A stretch of 64,000 nt of DNA from Brachionus plicatilis (lineage: Eukaryota > Rotifera > Eurotatoria > Ploima > Brachionidae), in NCBI GenBank assembly GCA_010279815.1, contig QEOQ01000508.1, positions 2,418,457-2,482,456 on the forward strand. The letters are read 5' to 3'. Both the position numbers and the translations under genes were made by a program. The notes beneath the pieces were generated by a model. That model did no database searches, had not been told where the DNA came from, and worked only from the letters and a program-made list of their open reading frames with translations. This document shows, piece after piece, positions 32,093 to 44,760 of this stretch (its first letter is position 1; every line of letters begins with the position of its first letter).

Positions 32093-33540
32093 AGAATTTT
32101 AATAAATCTATTCTATAATCTACTTTTTTTTACGCAGATAAATGATCAATTAGTGAAATATTGATTGATAAGTTGATTTGATACACATTTGAGATTTTAA
32201 GTTGAAATAAATTTGGGCTAAAATAATAAATATTTGATATCATATCAAGATTTAGGTCCTTAGTTTATTTTCAAATTGAAATACCATCTTATCAAGTTTA
32301 TTTTCATGTTAATCTTATTTAGAAAGATTGTTCTTTTTAATTATTGATCTTTAAATTGATACACTTAAAAATTGCTCGTACAATATTTTATCTACAGTTA
32401 TTTATAAAAAAATAATTTCAGCTTTAAATCAATTTTATGAATTTAAAGTAGCCAACAATTTGGAAATTGCTCTTCTTACTTGATACAATTGATTTTATTC
32501 TAAATCCCGAGACAATATCTTGAGAGAAAATTTATAAGTTTAAAATTTTTAAATAAAATAAAAAAAAATTTATTTGAGACTAATTGCTTGCAAATTCTAA
32601 TAGAATTAAGTTTAACTTTTTATTTCAATGTTTATTTTGTTTATTTTCTAAGCTTTTTTAAACATCATCAATCACACTTTTAAATATTCAAATAATTGCA
32701 CAAACAAATTTTCTAATCTCAAAGATTAATTTAGATTCTAAAAAATCTATTTTAAAAACTTTGTTTTTTTTTGTTTTGTAACCAAGCTACTTTTCTTTAT
32801 TTGTTGATGTAATTGATGAGAAAAAATAATTAAAAAAAAAGAGTATCATTTACCTAAAATAAAAAAAAATCAATAATCAAATACGATCTTATTGTGTTTT
32901 TGGGACAAAAGTTAATTTTAGTTTAAGAAGGTGTCACATACCATCTTGTAATATGTTACAATTTTTTTTTCGATTTTTTTTTATTTTTAATTTTAATTTT
33001 ACCAAAAAAAGAATTTTTTTTGTTCATTTTAACTCAATTTCATAATAACACTAGCAGTTTAAATTATCTTTTCTTTCCAAAAGTTCTTTTAAAGTTCGCT
33101 CACTAATTGTATTTGGAATGCCTGTTTGTTATTATTTTTCTTCGCTCCATTACGATGTCAATCATGAACAGAAGAAGGAATTTGAGTATTTATTGGCTTT
33201 AAATAAAAAGACTAGCTTGTTAAAAATAATTAAGCAAAGGGTTACATTCAAACTTTTAAGAGTCCAGTGGTCAAATATGAATACTAAAACTAGAAAAAGA
33301 AAATTATTTATTTAAAATCTTAAAAAAATTTTTTGAAGTTATGTGCCATCAAGAGTTGATAAGACTACTATGTTGGCTTTTTAAAAGTTTTTGATATTTC
33401 AACAGTCCAAATGGTCTCCAAATGTGAGCAATTTTTCTGGATACTTAGAGTTTTTACTCCAATGTGCTGGTAACAAATGTATGATCTGAATTGCCATTGA
33501 TTTTGAATGTAGAATAAAACTAGAAAAAATAGATGGCTTT

Positions 33541-33606
33541 ATAAAAAACCAGGGTTTGTCTGAATGGCAGTAGCCTTCGTTCTAAGCCTTCATGATTGCG
33601 TTGCAG
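33541..33606 (-). mobile_element. LINE 3'-end fragment
   Basis: Read on the minus strand, GAAGGCTACTGCCATTCAGA and CAAACCCTGG match the conserved 3' end of the LINE at 19141-20640. Confidence 0.55.
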
Positions 33607-34844
33607 TTCTTATAAAAATTATTCAATGCAAAAAATAAAATATTTGAAAAAATTGAATTTAAGATTTAAAAATAAATGATTAAAAAGAAAAAATTAACAA
33701 TTGCTTTCATTTTAATAAATGGTAACTTGCTTTTCTTTTTTGTTGGTCATTCGCTAATTTTTATTCAATAGTTAGGATAATTTTTAAAATACTTTTATTT
33801 TGATGATTGAACTGAACTGTGTGAGGCCTTAAATCCACTCAAGAGAAATAGATATTGTTTTTACATTTAGCTCACTCTTTGAGAAATTAAATATTGAATA
33901 TAATCTTTTTTTTCATGTCTGAAAAATCTGTATCAAGCATTAGTTTCTTATTTAAAATTAATAAAACAAAAAAGTTAGCAAAGATTAAATTTTGAAAAAA
34001 ATGTTTTGCATAAATAGAATTAATGTAAAAAAATAATTAAGTTTGAAAAAAATAAAAAAGTTTTTTTATAAATCTGTCAGAATCGAGACAAATAACAAAT
34101 GAATAAAAGAAGTCGCATTATTCTTGACTCTCCAGATCAAAAGGAATGCATGCAGACCACCAAATTACTTGGATTAGAGCAGGATGTACCTTAAAATTCA
34201 GTTCAAAATTTAACCAAAATATTTGCATTTTTAAAAAATAAAAATGAAAGATAAAAAATTTCTTAAAAAAAGAAAAATTCCATCATAATTCAACATTCCA
34301 TGTTGCACTTTTTTAACCTAAAATAAAATTTTCCATAGTCCAAAAAGACATAAACTGAATGATTTCTGTTTGATTGCAGATTTGATTGATTTAAAAAAGA
34401 AAATCAATATTAAATTTAAGCTAAAAATTGTGTTACATAACATTTTTTCGAGGCAATTTTTTTATCTTTAATTTTATTTTTTCAATAAGGAAAATATTCT
34501 TGTTCAATTTGTTCTAGTTCTCCCAAGGTGCAAACACAAATGAAGAAGAAGAAAAATAATAAAATAAAATAAAATTCTGATAAGCAAAACTTTTATTCAA
34601 ATTTAAATAAAAAAAAAGTTAAAAAAAATTCACAATAACAACTATGCCGATCCGCTAGTAGAATTGGTACTACTAAAGACTTGATTGTGTAACTGCGCTG
34701 CGTTAATGATCAAATTTTTTTATGAGCCGATTTCTTTGGCTTAATCAAATGATGATCCGAATGAGGTTAGAAAAACAAACAGAAATTTTTTTAATAAGTT
34801 CGAATAGCTAGAATAGTTTTTGAAGCCTTTGGAAAATTAACCCA

Positions 34845-35093
34845 GTGAAGTCATTGAGCTGGGGCTATCACGCAAAGACATATGGCAAGGAAAAAAAAGA
34901 AGAAAAAAAACGATTAGTTCCATCGTGTTCACTTGATAAATTTAAATCATCTGTAAAAATAAAAAAGAGAAAAAAGATAGCTACACGGCCGACACATGAA
35001 TGTTACTTTAACGACCAAGCAAGACAACCAACTGAATATCAATCAAGGCAACAATTTAATTTTTTTCCTAATCCCCAAAAGAGCTTTGTTTGA
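34845..35093 (+). CDS. Possible small ORF, 82 aa, unknown
   Basis: Starts at ATG, is Lys-rich in the first half and ends with HECYFNDQARQPTEYQSRQQ followed by a Phe/Pro-containing end. Composition is more protein-like than the surrounding frames, and a CAG just before the ATG could be a splice acceptor. No family is recognised, and it may be a chance frame. Confidence 0.25.
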   Translation: MKSLSWGYHAKTYGKEKKEEKKRLVPSCSLDKFKSSVKIKKRKKIATRPTHECYFNDQARQPTEYQSRQQFNFFPNPQKSFV

Positions 35094-37069
35094 TAGAAAA
35101 TATTTTTTTAATTAGATTTTTTTCTTAATTAATATTTGCTCAATTATGTTTTTTCAACAAATTAAATACAGTAGAGATTTTCGATGAGATAATCAAACAC
35201 CTGATTAAAACTAAGCTAATAGCAATTTTCCAAATTTTGAATCGCGAACTCAACTCTGCAAAGACCTAGAAATGTGATCAAACTGAAACCTTTCGCTAAT
35301 TGCAATTCAATTCACCTATTTAATAAAATAAAAAATTTTCAATTGCATCCATTTTCAATTTGGTACACTTAAACTTTGAGAAAAAATCCAACAAAAAAAA
35401 TAAACCCTCTTGACAAACTGTTCACAAAAAGGCTTCTGTGTGTATCCAATGCATACCCCAGAGCTTTATTGCTTTTTGCTAATGCAACAAAAAAACTCGA
35501 TCAAACTTTTTTATCTTGTTGCCAATCTGGGCGCACACTCAGGCTACATACACAACATAACAAGCAACTAATCGCTTTATTTCTCTATCTATTTGTCTAA
35601 CCTTTGGATCTATTTTGACGCATCAAATCAATCTGCTATTACGTCAGCGCGTTGCTCCAATTTTACATTATTAAAAATTTTCATACTACTTCGCTTCATG
35701 CTAATCTCATTCATTTGAAATATTTTTTAATCTCTATCAGAAAAAAAGAAGTCTTCATTCATAAAATCTAGAGCATAAATTCAAATTTAAACATTCACAA
35801 TTATCTATGACTGAGATTGAAACAAAATTTATTCAAAAAAATTTTTTATTTTTTTTTTATCTATGAAAATTTTGTTCACAAGGCCTAAAGTGCAAACATG
35901 AAATTTCAAATTTATCTTCTAACATGTTTAGATTGTGCAACACTAAAAATGTACTCAAATTTAAAATTTTTTTTTCTTCATCAGCCAAGAGGTGTTTTGC
36001 TAAAATAAATAAATAGCATTCTTTAATTTATTTTTATTTTATTGTTTATTTTGAAAAAAAAATTCAAATTTAATTTTGTTTGATGCCAAGAAACCGAGGA
36101 CGATTCGGCATGAGATTGAGCAAATTCTAATCAAAATAAATGTCCATTGCATGTTTATTAGATAATTTGAGGAAGAACCAAGTCCTTATTTTTGGCCTAG
36201 CGTTGAATCAAATGTAAAAAATAATTGAAAATTTATAAACTTTGAATAAAATGCAGAGGTCCATCCGACCGTCAAAGTATATCACTAGCTGCAAAGAAAT
36301 AACTGACTTTGATTGAGTGGAAATTGAAAGTAATTAGCCTACGCTCCACATGAAGCTAATACGGTAAACAAAAATCAACAAAAACAGCACAGATCATTTT
36401 TAAATTTCTTTATTTAATATTCACTCGTACCTGATTAGGGTAAATTAAACAATTTTTTTGTTTAAATATTTCTTTTTTTTTAAAAAGAACAAAGAAAATA
36501 AAAAATATTAATAGACATAGTATAAAAAGTAAGGAAAGGACCAGTTAGTGTGATGACTTTATTTGTGCGACCTTTGCTTTGATGACCAGTAGACAATGTT
36601 TTGTCCGATAGTTTATAGAGTATGCTAGTGAGTGGATGGTCGTGTTCCACAATTAATTCCTTAAGAAGTTCCACGCAATATTTTTTATTTGATGTTTTCG
36701 ATTTTCTATTTTTTTAAGTTTTAATTGGTCATTTTTTACTACATTTTGTGAATTTTTTTTATTGCTTATTTTTTTTCATCATCCAGCAAAACTATTTTAC
36801 AAAAATCGAAAAAAATTTGGCATGGGTCTCATTTAGTCTTTGGCTCTGGAGTCCATAGCTGTGGAATGCATTTCCGAGCAGTGCGGCACACCTTTATTTG
36901 GTGAAACACAAATTACCATTTGAGGCTACTTCTTCTTGATAAATTTTGCTTGTTACATTGAAATTGATGCTTATTCGGTGCAAGTTTGGATCGTCACATC
37001 ACACATCGCATCGAAAGCATTTGACTAAAATTATTAAAATAAATATTAGAAAACAATTAAATACGAACC

Positions 37070-37306
37070 ATGCACCAAAAGTTAAGCCTCCAAACGATTT
37101 CAGTAAGAACCGATCTTCTTTTCGAAAAATATGTAGCTATCCGTCAGAAGCATACTCAAATTAACGATAACCTAAAAAATTCACAAAACACAACTAGCCC
37201 ATCACACAAATACTGGCCACTCTTTGATAAGTTTAGACATGTTACCTGGAACCTGGATCCTCAAAACAACATCGAACTCATATCTCTTAAAAAAAAATTA
37301 TTTTAA
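37070..37306 (+). CDS. Possible small ORF, 78 aa, unknown
   Basis: Starts at ATG and includes LLFEKYVAIRQKHTQIND and HKYWPLFDKFRHVTWNLDPQ, which looks coding. No family is recognised. It lies 0.7 kb beyond the 3' end of FOXC, on the opposite strand. Confidence 0.3.
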   Translation: MHQKLSLQTISVRTDLLFEKYVAIRQKHTQINDNLKNSQNTTSPSHKYWPLFDKFRHVTWNLDPQNNIELISLKKKLF

Positions 37307-37969
37307 TATTAAATTCATTCTAAATTTTATGCTTGTTTTGTAACGGGACTGAAAGTGAGATTAATTACCATCCCGTAACTATTATTTTAATAAAAATAAA
37401 AATTGTCAAAAAATCGATGAACTATCAAAATAGAGAAAAATTAAAATAGAGAAAAATCATCAAAGTTTCAATTTCAATTTCATTAATCAATAGTTTAAAT
37501 TTAATATGGAGTCTGATTTGTTAATGTTGTTTGCTGGTAATCTATTTAAGTCAATGACATTAAAAGTAAAAAAAAAGAAGAAAAGATAAAACGACAAGTT
37601 TTGGATTATAATAAAAACAATTTAGATTTATTTATTCGTGGCTTTGCTAATTGATTAATTTTTGTCGCTATTTTTTTCTCTAAAAATTTTTTTCTCTATT
37701 ATGAACGTTTACTATAAAATCAACTGATCATCTTCCCAAAATACGATTGACACTTAAATTGAGTTTGAGAAAAAAAAATAATAATTTTCTATCATCATAA
37801 GCTTTATTAATTAATTAATGAGCAACAAAAAAAAAATCGAAAAAAATTCACCATTAGAAATAAAACGAAAAAAAATAAAATAAAATAAAAATACAACAAA
37901 TAAAATTTTAAATAAAACTTTATTTAATAGAGAGAAAAAAAAAATTTACAATTGGCTAATAGATTCAAT

Positions 37970-38025
37970 GTGTGTGTGTGTGTGATCGTGGTGAGAGCGA
38001 GCGAGAGAGAAAGAGAGAGCAGAGG
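37970..38025. repeat. TG and GA microsatellites in FOXC 3' flank
   Basis: (TG)n at 37971-37983 is followed by GA-rich repeats at 37994-38023, immediately after the FOXC stop and so probably in its 3' UTR. Confidence 0.8.
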
Positions 38026-38027
38026 GT

Positions 38028-39281
38028 TCACTTGCTAAAACTAGTCATGAACTCATAAGCGTATGGATTTTTGAACGTAGACGGAGTCAATTGGCCAATG
38101 AGATTGTTGGGCTGAAAGTTGTGCTGGGCCGAGGAGTCGTAGGCGTAGTAGGGCGGCGGATAGAGTGGCTTGGCGTGCTGGGACTGCGGGCTGTCGGTAG
38201 TGTTGTTGACGGGCGTGCTCGAATTGGAGCTGGACGCGGACGCCGTGTTCGAGCTGTACCAACTTTGCGCTTTGCCTCCGTAATAATTCGAATTCAGCTG
38301 CGTAGATAGAAGACTTGTGTATGTGGGCTCGGAGTACTGCTGCTGCGCTTGGAATGTGCTGGTAGATGTTGGCGGCGATTTGGGCGAGCCGCTGGACGAC
38401 ACGCCGGACGACGTGGACACGTTCGCCTCGTTGGCGCTCGTCACTATATTCTCGACCGAAAACGACGAGTAGGTGTCGGCGCACTTTTGCTTTTTGGCCG
38501 CGTTTCCCGCCGTCCCACTCTTGCTCTTGACGGGCGCCGCACCGCTCTTTTTCATCGACTCCTTTTTGAAGCGTCGCCGCCGCCTCAAATAGCTGCCGTT
38601 GTCGAACATGTTGTAGCTCTCCGGGTCCAGCGTCCAATAGCTGCCCTTGCCCGGGCGCTTGTCGTCCCGCTGCACCTTGCAAAAGCAGTCGTTCAGCGAC
38701 AAGTTGTGCCGGATCGAGTTCTGCCAGCCCTGTTTGTTCTCTCTATAGTACGGAAACTTGTCCATTATGAACTGATAGATGCCGTTGAGCGTTATTTTTT
38801 TGTCCGGCACATTTTGTATGGCCATGGCTATGAGCGCGATGTACGAGTAGGGCGGCTTGACCATGTCTTTGTTGGACGCCGACGAGCTCGACGACGACGA
38901 GTGCTGGTTCACCGAGCTGGTGGTCGGCGCCGGGTTCGGCGAGGTGGTCGCCGCGTTCACGTTCAGCGGCAGGCTGTAGCCCCCACTGCCGCCGCCGCTC
39001 ACCGAGCTCGTCGACGACACGCTGCTGCTGCACGTCGACGAGCTCGAGTACGGCGACGTGTTCTGGATGTACTGGTTCAGGTAGCTGGCCTGGCCCGCGT
39101 ATGTGGACGCGCTCTGGCTGCTCAAGTGATAGGTGAGGTGCGGCGACGCCGAGTTGTACGCTGCGTAGCTGGGGCTCGGCTGCTGCGCCGCTATGGCCGC
39201 TATCGCTCGGTAGTACGACGACGACGACGACTCCTGGTAGCTGCTCGGGTACTGGCTCAGTAGGTTCGATCCTTGGCTCAT
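38028..39281 (-). CDS. FOXC: Forkhead transcription factor FOXC
   Basis: An intronless ORF of 417 residues. The forkhead domain (about 141-240) begins [17 protein letters not shown] and carries the recognition helix [15 protein letters not shown]. It ends in the FOXC-like sequence [15 protein letters not shown] followed by LRRRRRFKK. Outside the domain, a conserved FOXC motif is present (SFSVENIV, 273-280). Poly-Ser, Gly and Gln-rich stretches fill both flanks. FOXC proteins bind DNA in the nucleus and pattern head and mesoderm derivatives (Drosophila crocodile, vertebrate FOXC1/2); the role here is inferred. FOXC genes are often single-exon, which fits. The coding region is a striking GC-rich island. 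The ATG is 17 bases from an N gap, so the 5' UTR is incomplete. Confidence 0.93.
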   Translation of the reverse strand: MSQGSNLLSQYPSSYQESSSSSYYRAIAAIAAQQPSPSYAAYNSASPHLTYHLSSQSASTYAGQASYLNQYIQNTSPYSSSSTCSSSVSSTSSVSGGGSGGYSLPLNVNAATTSPNPAPTTSSVNQHSSSSSSSASNKDMVKPPYSYIALIAMAIQNVPDKKITLNGIYQFIMDKFPYYRENKQGWQNSIRHNLSLNDCFCKVQRDDKRPGKGSYWTLDPESYNMFDNGSYLRRRRRFKKESMKKSGAAPVKSKSGTAGNAAKKQKCADTYSSFSVENIVTSANEANVSTSSGVSSSGSPKSPPTSTSTFQAQQQYSEPTYTSLLSTQLNSNYYGGKAQSWYSSNTASASSSNSSTPVNNTTDSPQSQHAKPLYPPPYYAYDSSAQHNFQPNNLIGQLTPSTFKNPYAYEFMTSFSK

Positions 39282-39298
39282 TTTTTACATCAACAAAT

Positions 39299-39363
39299 NN
39301 NNNNNNNNNNNNNNNNNNNNNNNNNNNNNNNNNNNNNNNNNNNNNNNNNNNNNNNNNNNNNNN
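39299..39363. other. Assembly gap (65 N)
   Basis: A run of N lies just upstream of the FOXC start. The flanking AG repeat (39411-39432) suggests the gap spans simple sequence. Confidence 1.
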
Positions 39364-39410
39364 TATCGACTTGAAATTCAGAAATAACAACAACAACAGA
39401 GCAGTAAAAA

Positions 39411-39432
39411 AGAGAGAGAGAGAGAGAGAGAA
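39411..39432. repeat. (AG)n microsatellite
   Basis: AGAGAGAGAGAGAGAGAGAG adjoining the assembly gap upstream of FOXC. Confidence 0.9.
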
Positions 39433-39559
39433 AAAAAAAAGTTATAAAAACAATTTTTTTACTGAACAGAAAAAAAGTGGAACCCATTATCATTTATATT
39501 TTTTACGGTATGCAACAGAAAATATGTTTTCAATTGTGGCACACACAAACAGAGAAAAG

Positions 39560-39720
39560 AAGACAGCGAATGAGGGGCCATGAGAGGCCGGCCTAAGCCA
39601 ATAGGAAAATTTCACTCTGCTAGCAAATGCGCGCACACAAATGGCAAAAATGCTGCGAGGCGGAGCTCGGAGCTCATTTTTCCAATTGGCTCCCGACAAC
39701 AAAACAAAATTTATGCATTC
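39560..39720 (-). promoter_or_regulatory. Candidate FOXC promoter region
   Basis: A short GC-richer stretch 280-440 bases upstream of the FOXC ATG. It contains two CCAAT-type sites (GCCAATAGG near 39597 and CCAATTGG near 39682) and a GAGCTCGGAGCTC repeat. The placement fits a proximal promoter, but no start site can be shown. Confidence 0.35.
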
Positions 39721-42549
39721 AGTTTCTTTTTTTGTGTTCGAAGAATAAACTCTCTCAATTAATTGACTTGATCGCTTTGTCGATAGGTAAATAGAAATCA
39801 ATTTAGATTTAACAACAATAAAAATTCTCATTCTTTCTCTCTCTTTCTATTTATACACCTTGTTTGACGAATGAGAAATATTCAAATGGACTTGTATCTC
39901 CCGGGCTTGGATAACACAATTTGCATAATAATAGCAATAATATGCGTTTATCCGCAGAGCCTCGCTTTCTGGAAATAAAAACATATTGTCAACTGAATTG
40001 AATGACTCAATCGCTTTCTTATTCTACACACATTTAATTAAGTCACTCTCGATTGAGTGAAACCAAATAATAAAGAATCTCATTCAAAATTAAAAATTTT
40101 ATTTTAACCCAAATTTAAAAAAAATGTACACTTTGTTTTAAAAAAAAAATGATCAGCATGCCAATGTATCTCAGACCAAAAAGCAATAATCTCCATTCGC
40201 TAGTCCTTTGTGCTGATTTTCTTTTCAGCCGCTATCTTCAGCTTACTTTTTGTAAACAATAAAAAATTTTGATCAAAAAAAATTTCTTTTTTTTTTCTAT
40301 AGATTAATTAATCCTGATTTAGCGCAAAACCTCGAACAATGTCTCATGGAACTTTAACTGAGACATGTTTTTAATGTCGCTGGAAAATTAAATGAAACTT
40401 CTTCTTTATTTGCAAATATTTTAATAAAAATAAAATTTTTCAAAGACACTATGTGAGGCTAGTTTCTGAATTAGTCTGGTAAATTACCAAAAAAAAGAGA
40501 CGAGATAAATAGCAAGCACGGGATATGGGAGAATAAATAAAATTAAATTTTTTTTTTTAACTGCAGGGTCCCTTTCATTTTCTTATGCCAAAATAATTTA
40601 TCTGCAAATTATGTCTTTTGTAGAATAATTCTATTTTGAATTTTTAAAGATAATGATTTTTATTTGAAAAGAACAACGAAGGTTAGTGCCATTCGGGCTA
40701 ACCTTGGGGATTTCCCTAAACTAAAATAATTTTGAAAAAATTTCTAATTTTTTATAATATAATTTCTATCTTATTTTTGTCTTAATTTATTTTTTCTTTA
40801 ATCTTATAACTTTACATCGCCTTCAAGGTGTTCAATGAAAAATAAATAAAAATGATATTGTAAAATTGGACTGAAAATAAGGACATCAAACCGATTCAGT
40901 ACGGTCCTTACCCGGTTCCTTTCATTTCATGATAATGAGTTCATTAAAAAAGGGAATTGTTAAGAGACACAGGAGATAGTCCAAATTATCATGAAATAAT
41001 TAAAAATGAAGATTGAGTTAGAGTAAAATAATTTGAAAATAAATTAAAAAAAATAAAAATTGACCCCGGCTATTTTACTGCAAAAAAAAATTTAAATCCT
41101 CACATCATTTGAACAGATTTTTAAACAAATAAATTTTTTCTGAACTTTTTAATTTTTGTTTTTTTTTTCCTTTCCAAAAAATTTAAATCCTTACTGCCTC
41201 TTGTGTTAAAAGATAAAAATAAGATCAACGCAAAGGCCCACCAGACTCTGTCTAATATAAATTTTGTGAATTAAATAAAAAAAATTGACAAAAAGTCAAT
41301 TGCTTTTAAGCCCGTTGATTAATAGAAACAAAATGCGTGCTAAATTAATTGATGGACCGCACAAGGCCTGAATGAAATTAGCCAATTTAGTTACGCTTTT
41401 TTTACCGTTTTCTAGAGCCTATCAAGATTAAAGCGAAACTAAAAAAAAAAATAATAAGTAGCAGCCAAACACTAATTGCTAATTAAATATTTTTTTAGAG
41501 GATTTTGAAACTTTTCCCCTTTACTTTTTTTTTTTTCATTTTTTATATCAAGAACATTCGGATCTGATAATCGATTAATTGATTCGATTAGCGCGGCCAG
41601 TTTGATAGAGTTAATTAAATGTGGATGATGGACACCCGACATGTAATGTGCACAAATCTTGCGTATCTTCTTCTTTTTACTTTCTTAAACATATTACCTT
41701 TCTAAGCGGATTTTGTGCTGCGGTGATGTTGTTGGTCGTTGCATTTTGTTGACTACTTCTTTGCCGATTAAAAAACTAATTTCAAATGATTGAAAAATTA
41801 AAGAGAGAAAGATGCAGTTCTTTTTATACCAACCATAGACTTTGTTTTTCTTTTTTTTTTCTCTCTCTCTCTCTCTTTTTAGTTGTTTTTGTTGTTCTTG
41901 GATGCTCTAAAACACTTTAATTTCAAAAAAATAAATTGGGTTTTTAATAAGAAATAACAGAAAAAAATTTATTTTTTTTTTTAGCGAAAAATTTGTTTTT
42001 TAAGTTTTATCGAATTAGTTAGATCCACAAGTTATTTGTGTTTGGTTGTTTTTGTTGGCTCGGATTGTTGTTGTTTTTGTTTTTTTTTTGTGTGTGTGTG
42101 TGTTGGGGAATATTGAAATAGCAGAAGTTGCAGCAACTGAGCTGAGGCAATCGATCGATCCATAGATCTAAATCGTCCTGTTCATTCTACTCTATTTGCT
42201 CGTTTCATACACTGCCATTTGACGTCATGTGTTTTTTTTGGATGCAATTGTTTGTTTTTTAAAAAGTTTTTCCAAAAATAATAATCTTCTTTTTTTGTTT
42301 TTTTAGTTTTGGCACAAAGTTATTTTATTTTTATTTCATTAATTTCTCTATGTGTCTCAAATTTTTGCTTTGGCTTACTGAATTAAAAGAAACCAACAAA
42401 TACAACTTTTCAAATATTTTTCATTTAATTAATTAAAATTTGGTCGAGTTTTATCATTTTTTTTTAATAGTTGGCTTTTGGGAAAAAAATTTAATTATTT
42501 TTTATAAAGACACAAAAAATTCAAAGCCCAACAAAGATAAAAGCCAGGC
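39721..42549. other. Upstream flank of FOXC, no gene
   Basis: Contains a LINE 3'-end copy at 40676-40725, CT repeats at 41858-41878 and a poly-T plus (GT)n tract at 42079-42105. Cis-regulatory content is likely, given the neighbouring developmental gene, but is not shown. Confidence 0.4.
40676..40725 (+). mobile_element. LINE 3'-end fragment
   Basis: GAAGGTTAGTGCCATTCGGG, CTAACCTTGGGGATTTCCC. AAGGTTAG and CTAACCTT form a perfect 8-bp stem around the conserved TGCCATTCGG. Confidence 0.6.
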
Positions 42550-42850
42550 TTAAGCAAATTTCTTACTACTTGTCTCTGAAATGAGAATGTCTACGAGCAC
42601 TGGACTGTAACTGTTTTGGGGCACAAACCAATTTACAGATGGCACTTTATTTATCAAAATAAGCTCCCCTCTTACAACTCTTTCTTCAACTGATGTCCAA
42701 TTGAACTTTGCCAATCGTTCCTCACAATTTAGGCCTTTCACTGATCGCACCAATCTAGTTGCTTTCCTTTGATCAGATTCCAACACTTCAGTATCCTTCT
42801 TAAGATGCGATTTCCACGCTTCAAATTCAAATTTACTTTCATTTTCTTTT
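42550..42850 (-). mobile_element. LINE ORF2 C-terminal fragment
   Basis: The minus strand reads FEAWKSHLKKDTEVLESDQR, KATRLVRSVKGLNCEERLAK and TSVEERVVRGELILINK. The pattern E-x-x-Q-R-x-A-T-R-L-V, E-E-R-L, R-x-R-G-D/E-L-I is the post-RT region of Jockey/CR1-like LINEs. It is truncated at both ends. Confidence 0.7.
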
Positions 42851-42974
42851 TTTCAAATTTATATTCAACTTTTTTTGATTGCACCAAAAATGTTTTTTAT
42901 TCTATCTCTTTAAATCAAATGAGGACTAGAGAGAAAACATAAACCCATTTGGAAGAGTCCTAGGGGCATGTAGC

Positions 42975-43115
42975 TAAAAATTTTAGTAAAATAAAATAAA
43001 AATTTTAGCAAACAAAAAATAAAAATTTTAGTAAAATAAAATTAAAAATTTTTGTAAAAAAAAATAAGAATTTTTGTAAAAAAATAAAAATTTTAGCAAA
43101 ATAAAATTAAAAATT
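42975..43115. repeat. Tandem array, about 24-bp unit
   Basis: AAAAATTTTAGTAAAATAAA-like units repeat about six times with small variation (TAG to TTG, GTA to GCA). Confidence 0.7.
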
Positions 43116-44689
43116 GTATCAATAAAATAACATTCCAACTTGACCAAGCAATATCACAAAATTGCTAGACCTTTGAGAAACCTTAAATTTTGTAAAAAAT
43201 TTTATCAGAAACTCTAACTAAGTAAATATCGGAATTAAAAATTAAATAAGTAGTTGTGAATACAAGCGATAAAAATTAATAAAAAAAAAATATTATTCAA
43301 TCTGTCTTAATGATTAGAATTTTTCTCTTTATTTAATTTTTAAATTTACGTCAACTTTTTGTTCTAACTAATTGTATTTTGTATTTAAAATTTTTGTTAA
43401 TTATTTAGCAGTGGAGCCTAGGTCAAATTTTAAATTAAATGAATTAAAATATTAAACCTTTGAAGCGTTCTTCATTTAAAACCTCAATAATTTTTGTTAA
43501 ATACTTACTAATTTAAATAGCAGTATTTTCCTAGATTGAAAAAAGCTTTTCGATTAATCTTTCTAGATTATTTATTTAACAATTCTACAACCATTATCCT
43601 TTATCCTTAAAGAACGACACGTATCGATGAATAGTCAGGAACAATCTTCAGTCAATGATAAACTAAAAATGTAGACCTCTATGACTTTTGGACTGTAAGA
43701 AAGCCTCGGCTTTCGTTTCTTTCCTCAACCTTTTTGAAATGAAATAAATTTATTTTAATGATCAGTCCAAACTGTCTGAAATAAATCTATGATTTTTTCA
43801 ATTCTTGAATGAATAAGACAAATCAGGAAAATACCAATCGCCTTTTTACCAGGTTGCTAAAAAAATTCTGATATTGCCTGATTTTGTCATTGATACTAAT
43901 CAAAATAATGGGCAGGTCTGAAGAAGTCAAGAGTGAAGGCATATGATTGAAATGCTCAAATTAGTTTAATGGCTTAAGAGATAATAGCATGAGAGCACAT
44001 AGAGAGAGAGAAAGTTCCCCTGTCAGGATTAGAAGTGATTTTGCTGCTAGTATGAGCGCAAATCACTTCTTATTTCGAATAGATTAATTCTGCACTCAAA
44101 CAATTTGCCATGAATGAATAGTTGAATCTAGTATTGATAAGCGGAGCCTTGGTGACATTGGCTGTGTTATCTTTTAAGTGCTCAAATATGGTTTATTTAT
44201 AATAAAAAAAAAATTTGATTATTTTGATTCATTCTGAAGGATGATGTTTCAATTCATCGAACAACTAATTCATAGATATTTAATAAAATTAAACAAAAAT
44301 CATAGAATTTTTTTTCATAGAAATTATGTTAACAACTTTAATAGAAAAATTTAAGGATTAAATTAATTTAAAATTTTTTTAACGAAAAAATTTTACATTT
44401 TATTAACTTTTAGAATAAATTTTTTTCCAATTAAAATTTTTGTTTTTTTGTAGATTAAAGGAAAATCTAAAATTTTTTTCAATTTGATGTCAATTAAAAA
44501 TATGATAAATATTTTTTATAATTTTTAAATTCAGATAAAGGATTTTTTTCTTAATCTAAAAAGCACGGATTAAATAATAAAATGGTCTAAACTTGATCAG
44601 TAAATTTGATTTTTTTTATTATTATTTTATTCTAATTTTCCTTAAGAGGCTAATTCAATTAAATAAATAGATAAATACAACTAAAAGTA

Positions 44690-44760
44690 GCGAAACCACG
44701 ACTCCATCTGCCAACACTGGCTACGAAGCCGCTTTAACGCCACATTGCTGAATGTCAACA
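44690..44760 (-). mobile_element. Possible SINE-like fragment
   Basis: On the minus strand, GCGGCTTCGTAGCCAGTGTT, GGCAGATGGAGTCGTGGTTT, CGC stands out as GC-rich. It has loose A-box-like (TAGCCAGTG) and B-box-like (GGTTTCGC) words about 28 bases apart, then an A/T tail. It does not fold into an evident tRNA. Confidence 0.25.

Larger units (their letters stand above)
32093..38027. other. Long gene-poor stretch between ENY2 and FOXC
   Basis: Mostly AT-rich with slightly higher complexity than other deserts, so regulatory sequence for FOXC is possible. Small frames at 33118-33315, 34099-34194 (31 codons, coding-like, contains RSRIILDSPDQKECMQTTKL) and 35376-35600 cannot be assigned. A LINE 3' tail sits at 33541-33606. 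Confidence 0.4.

Noticed and set aside
38053..39396. Long open frames on both strands across FOXC (for example 38349-39263 +)
   Set aside because: Shadows of the GC-rich FOXC coding sequence; Arg/Val- or Gln-rich with no domain.
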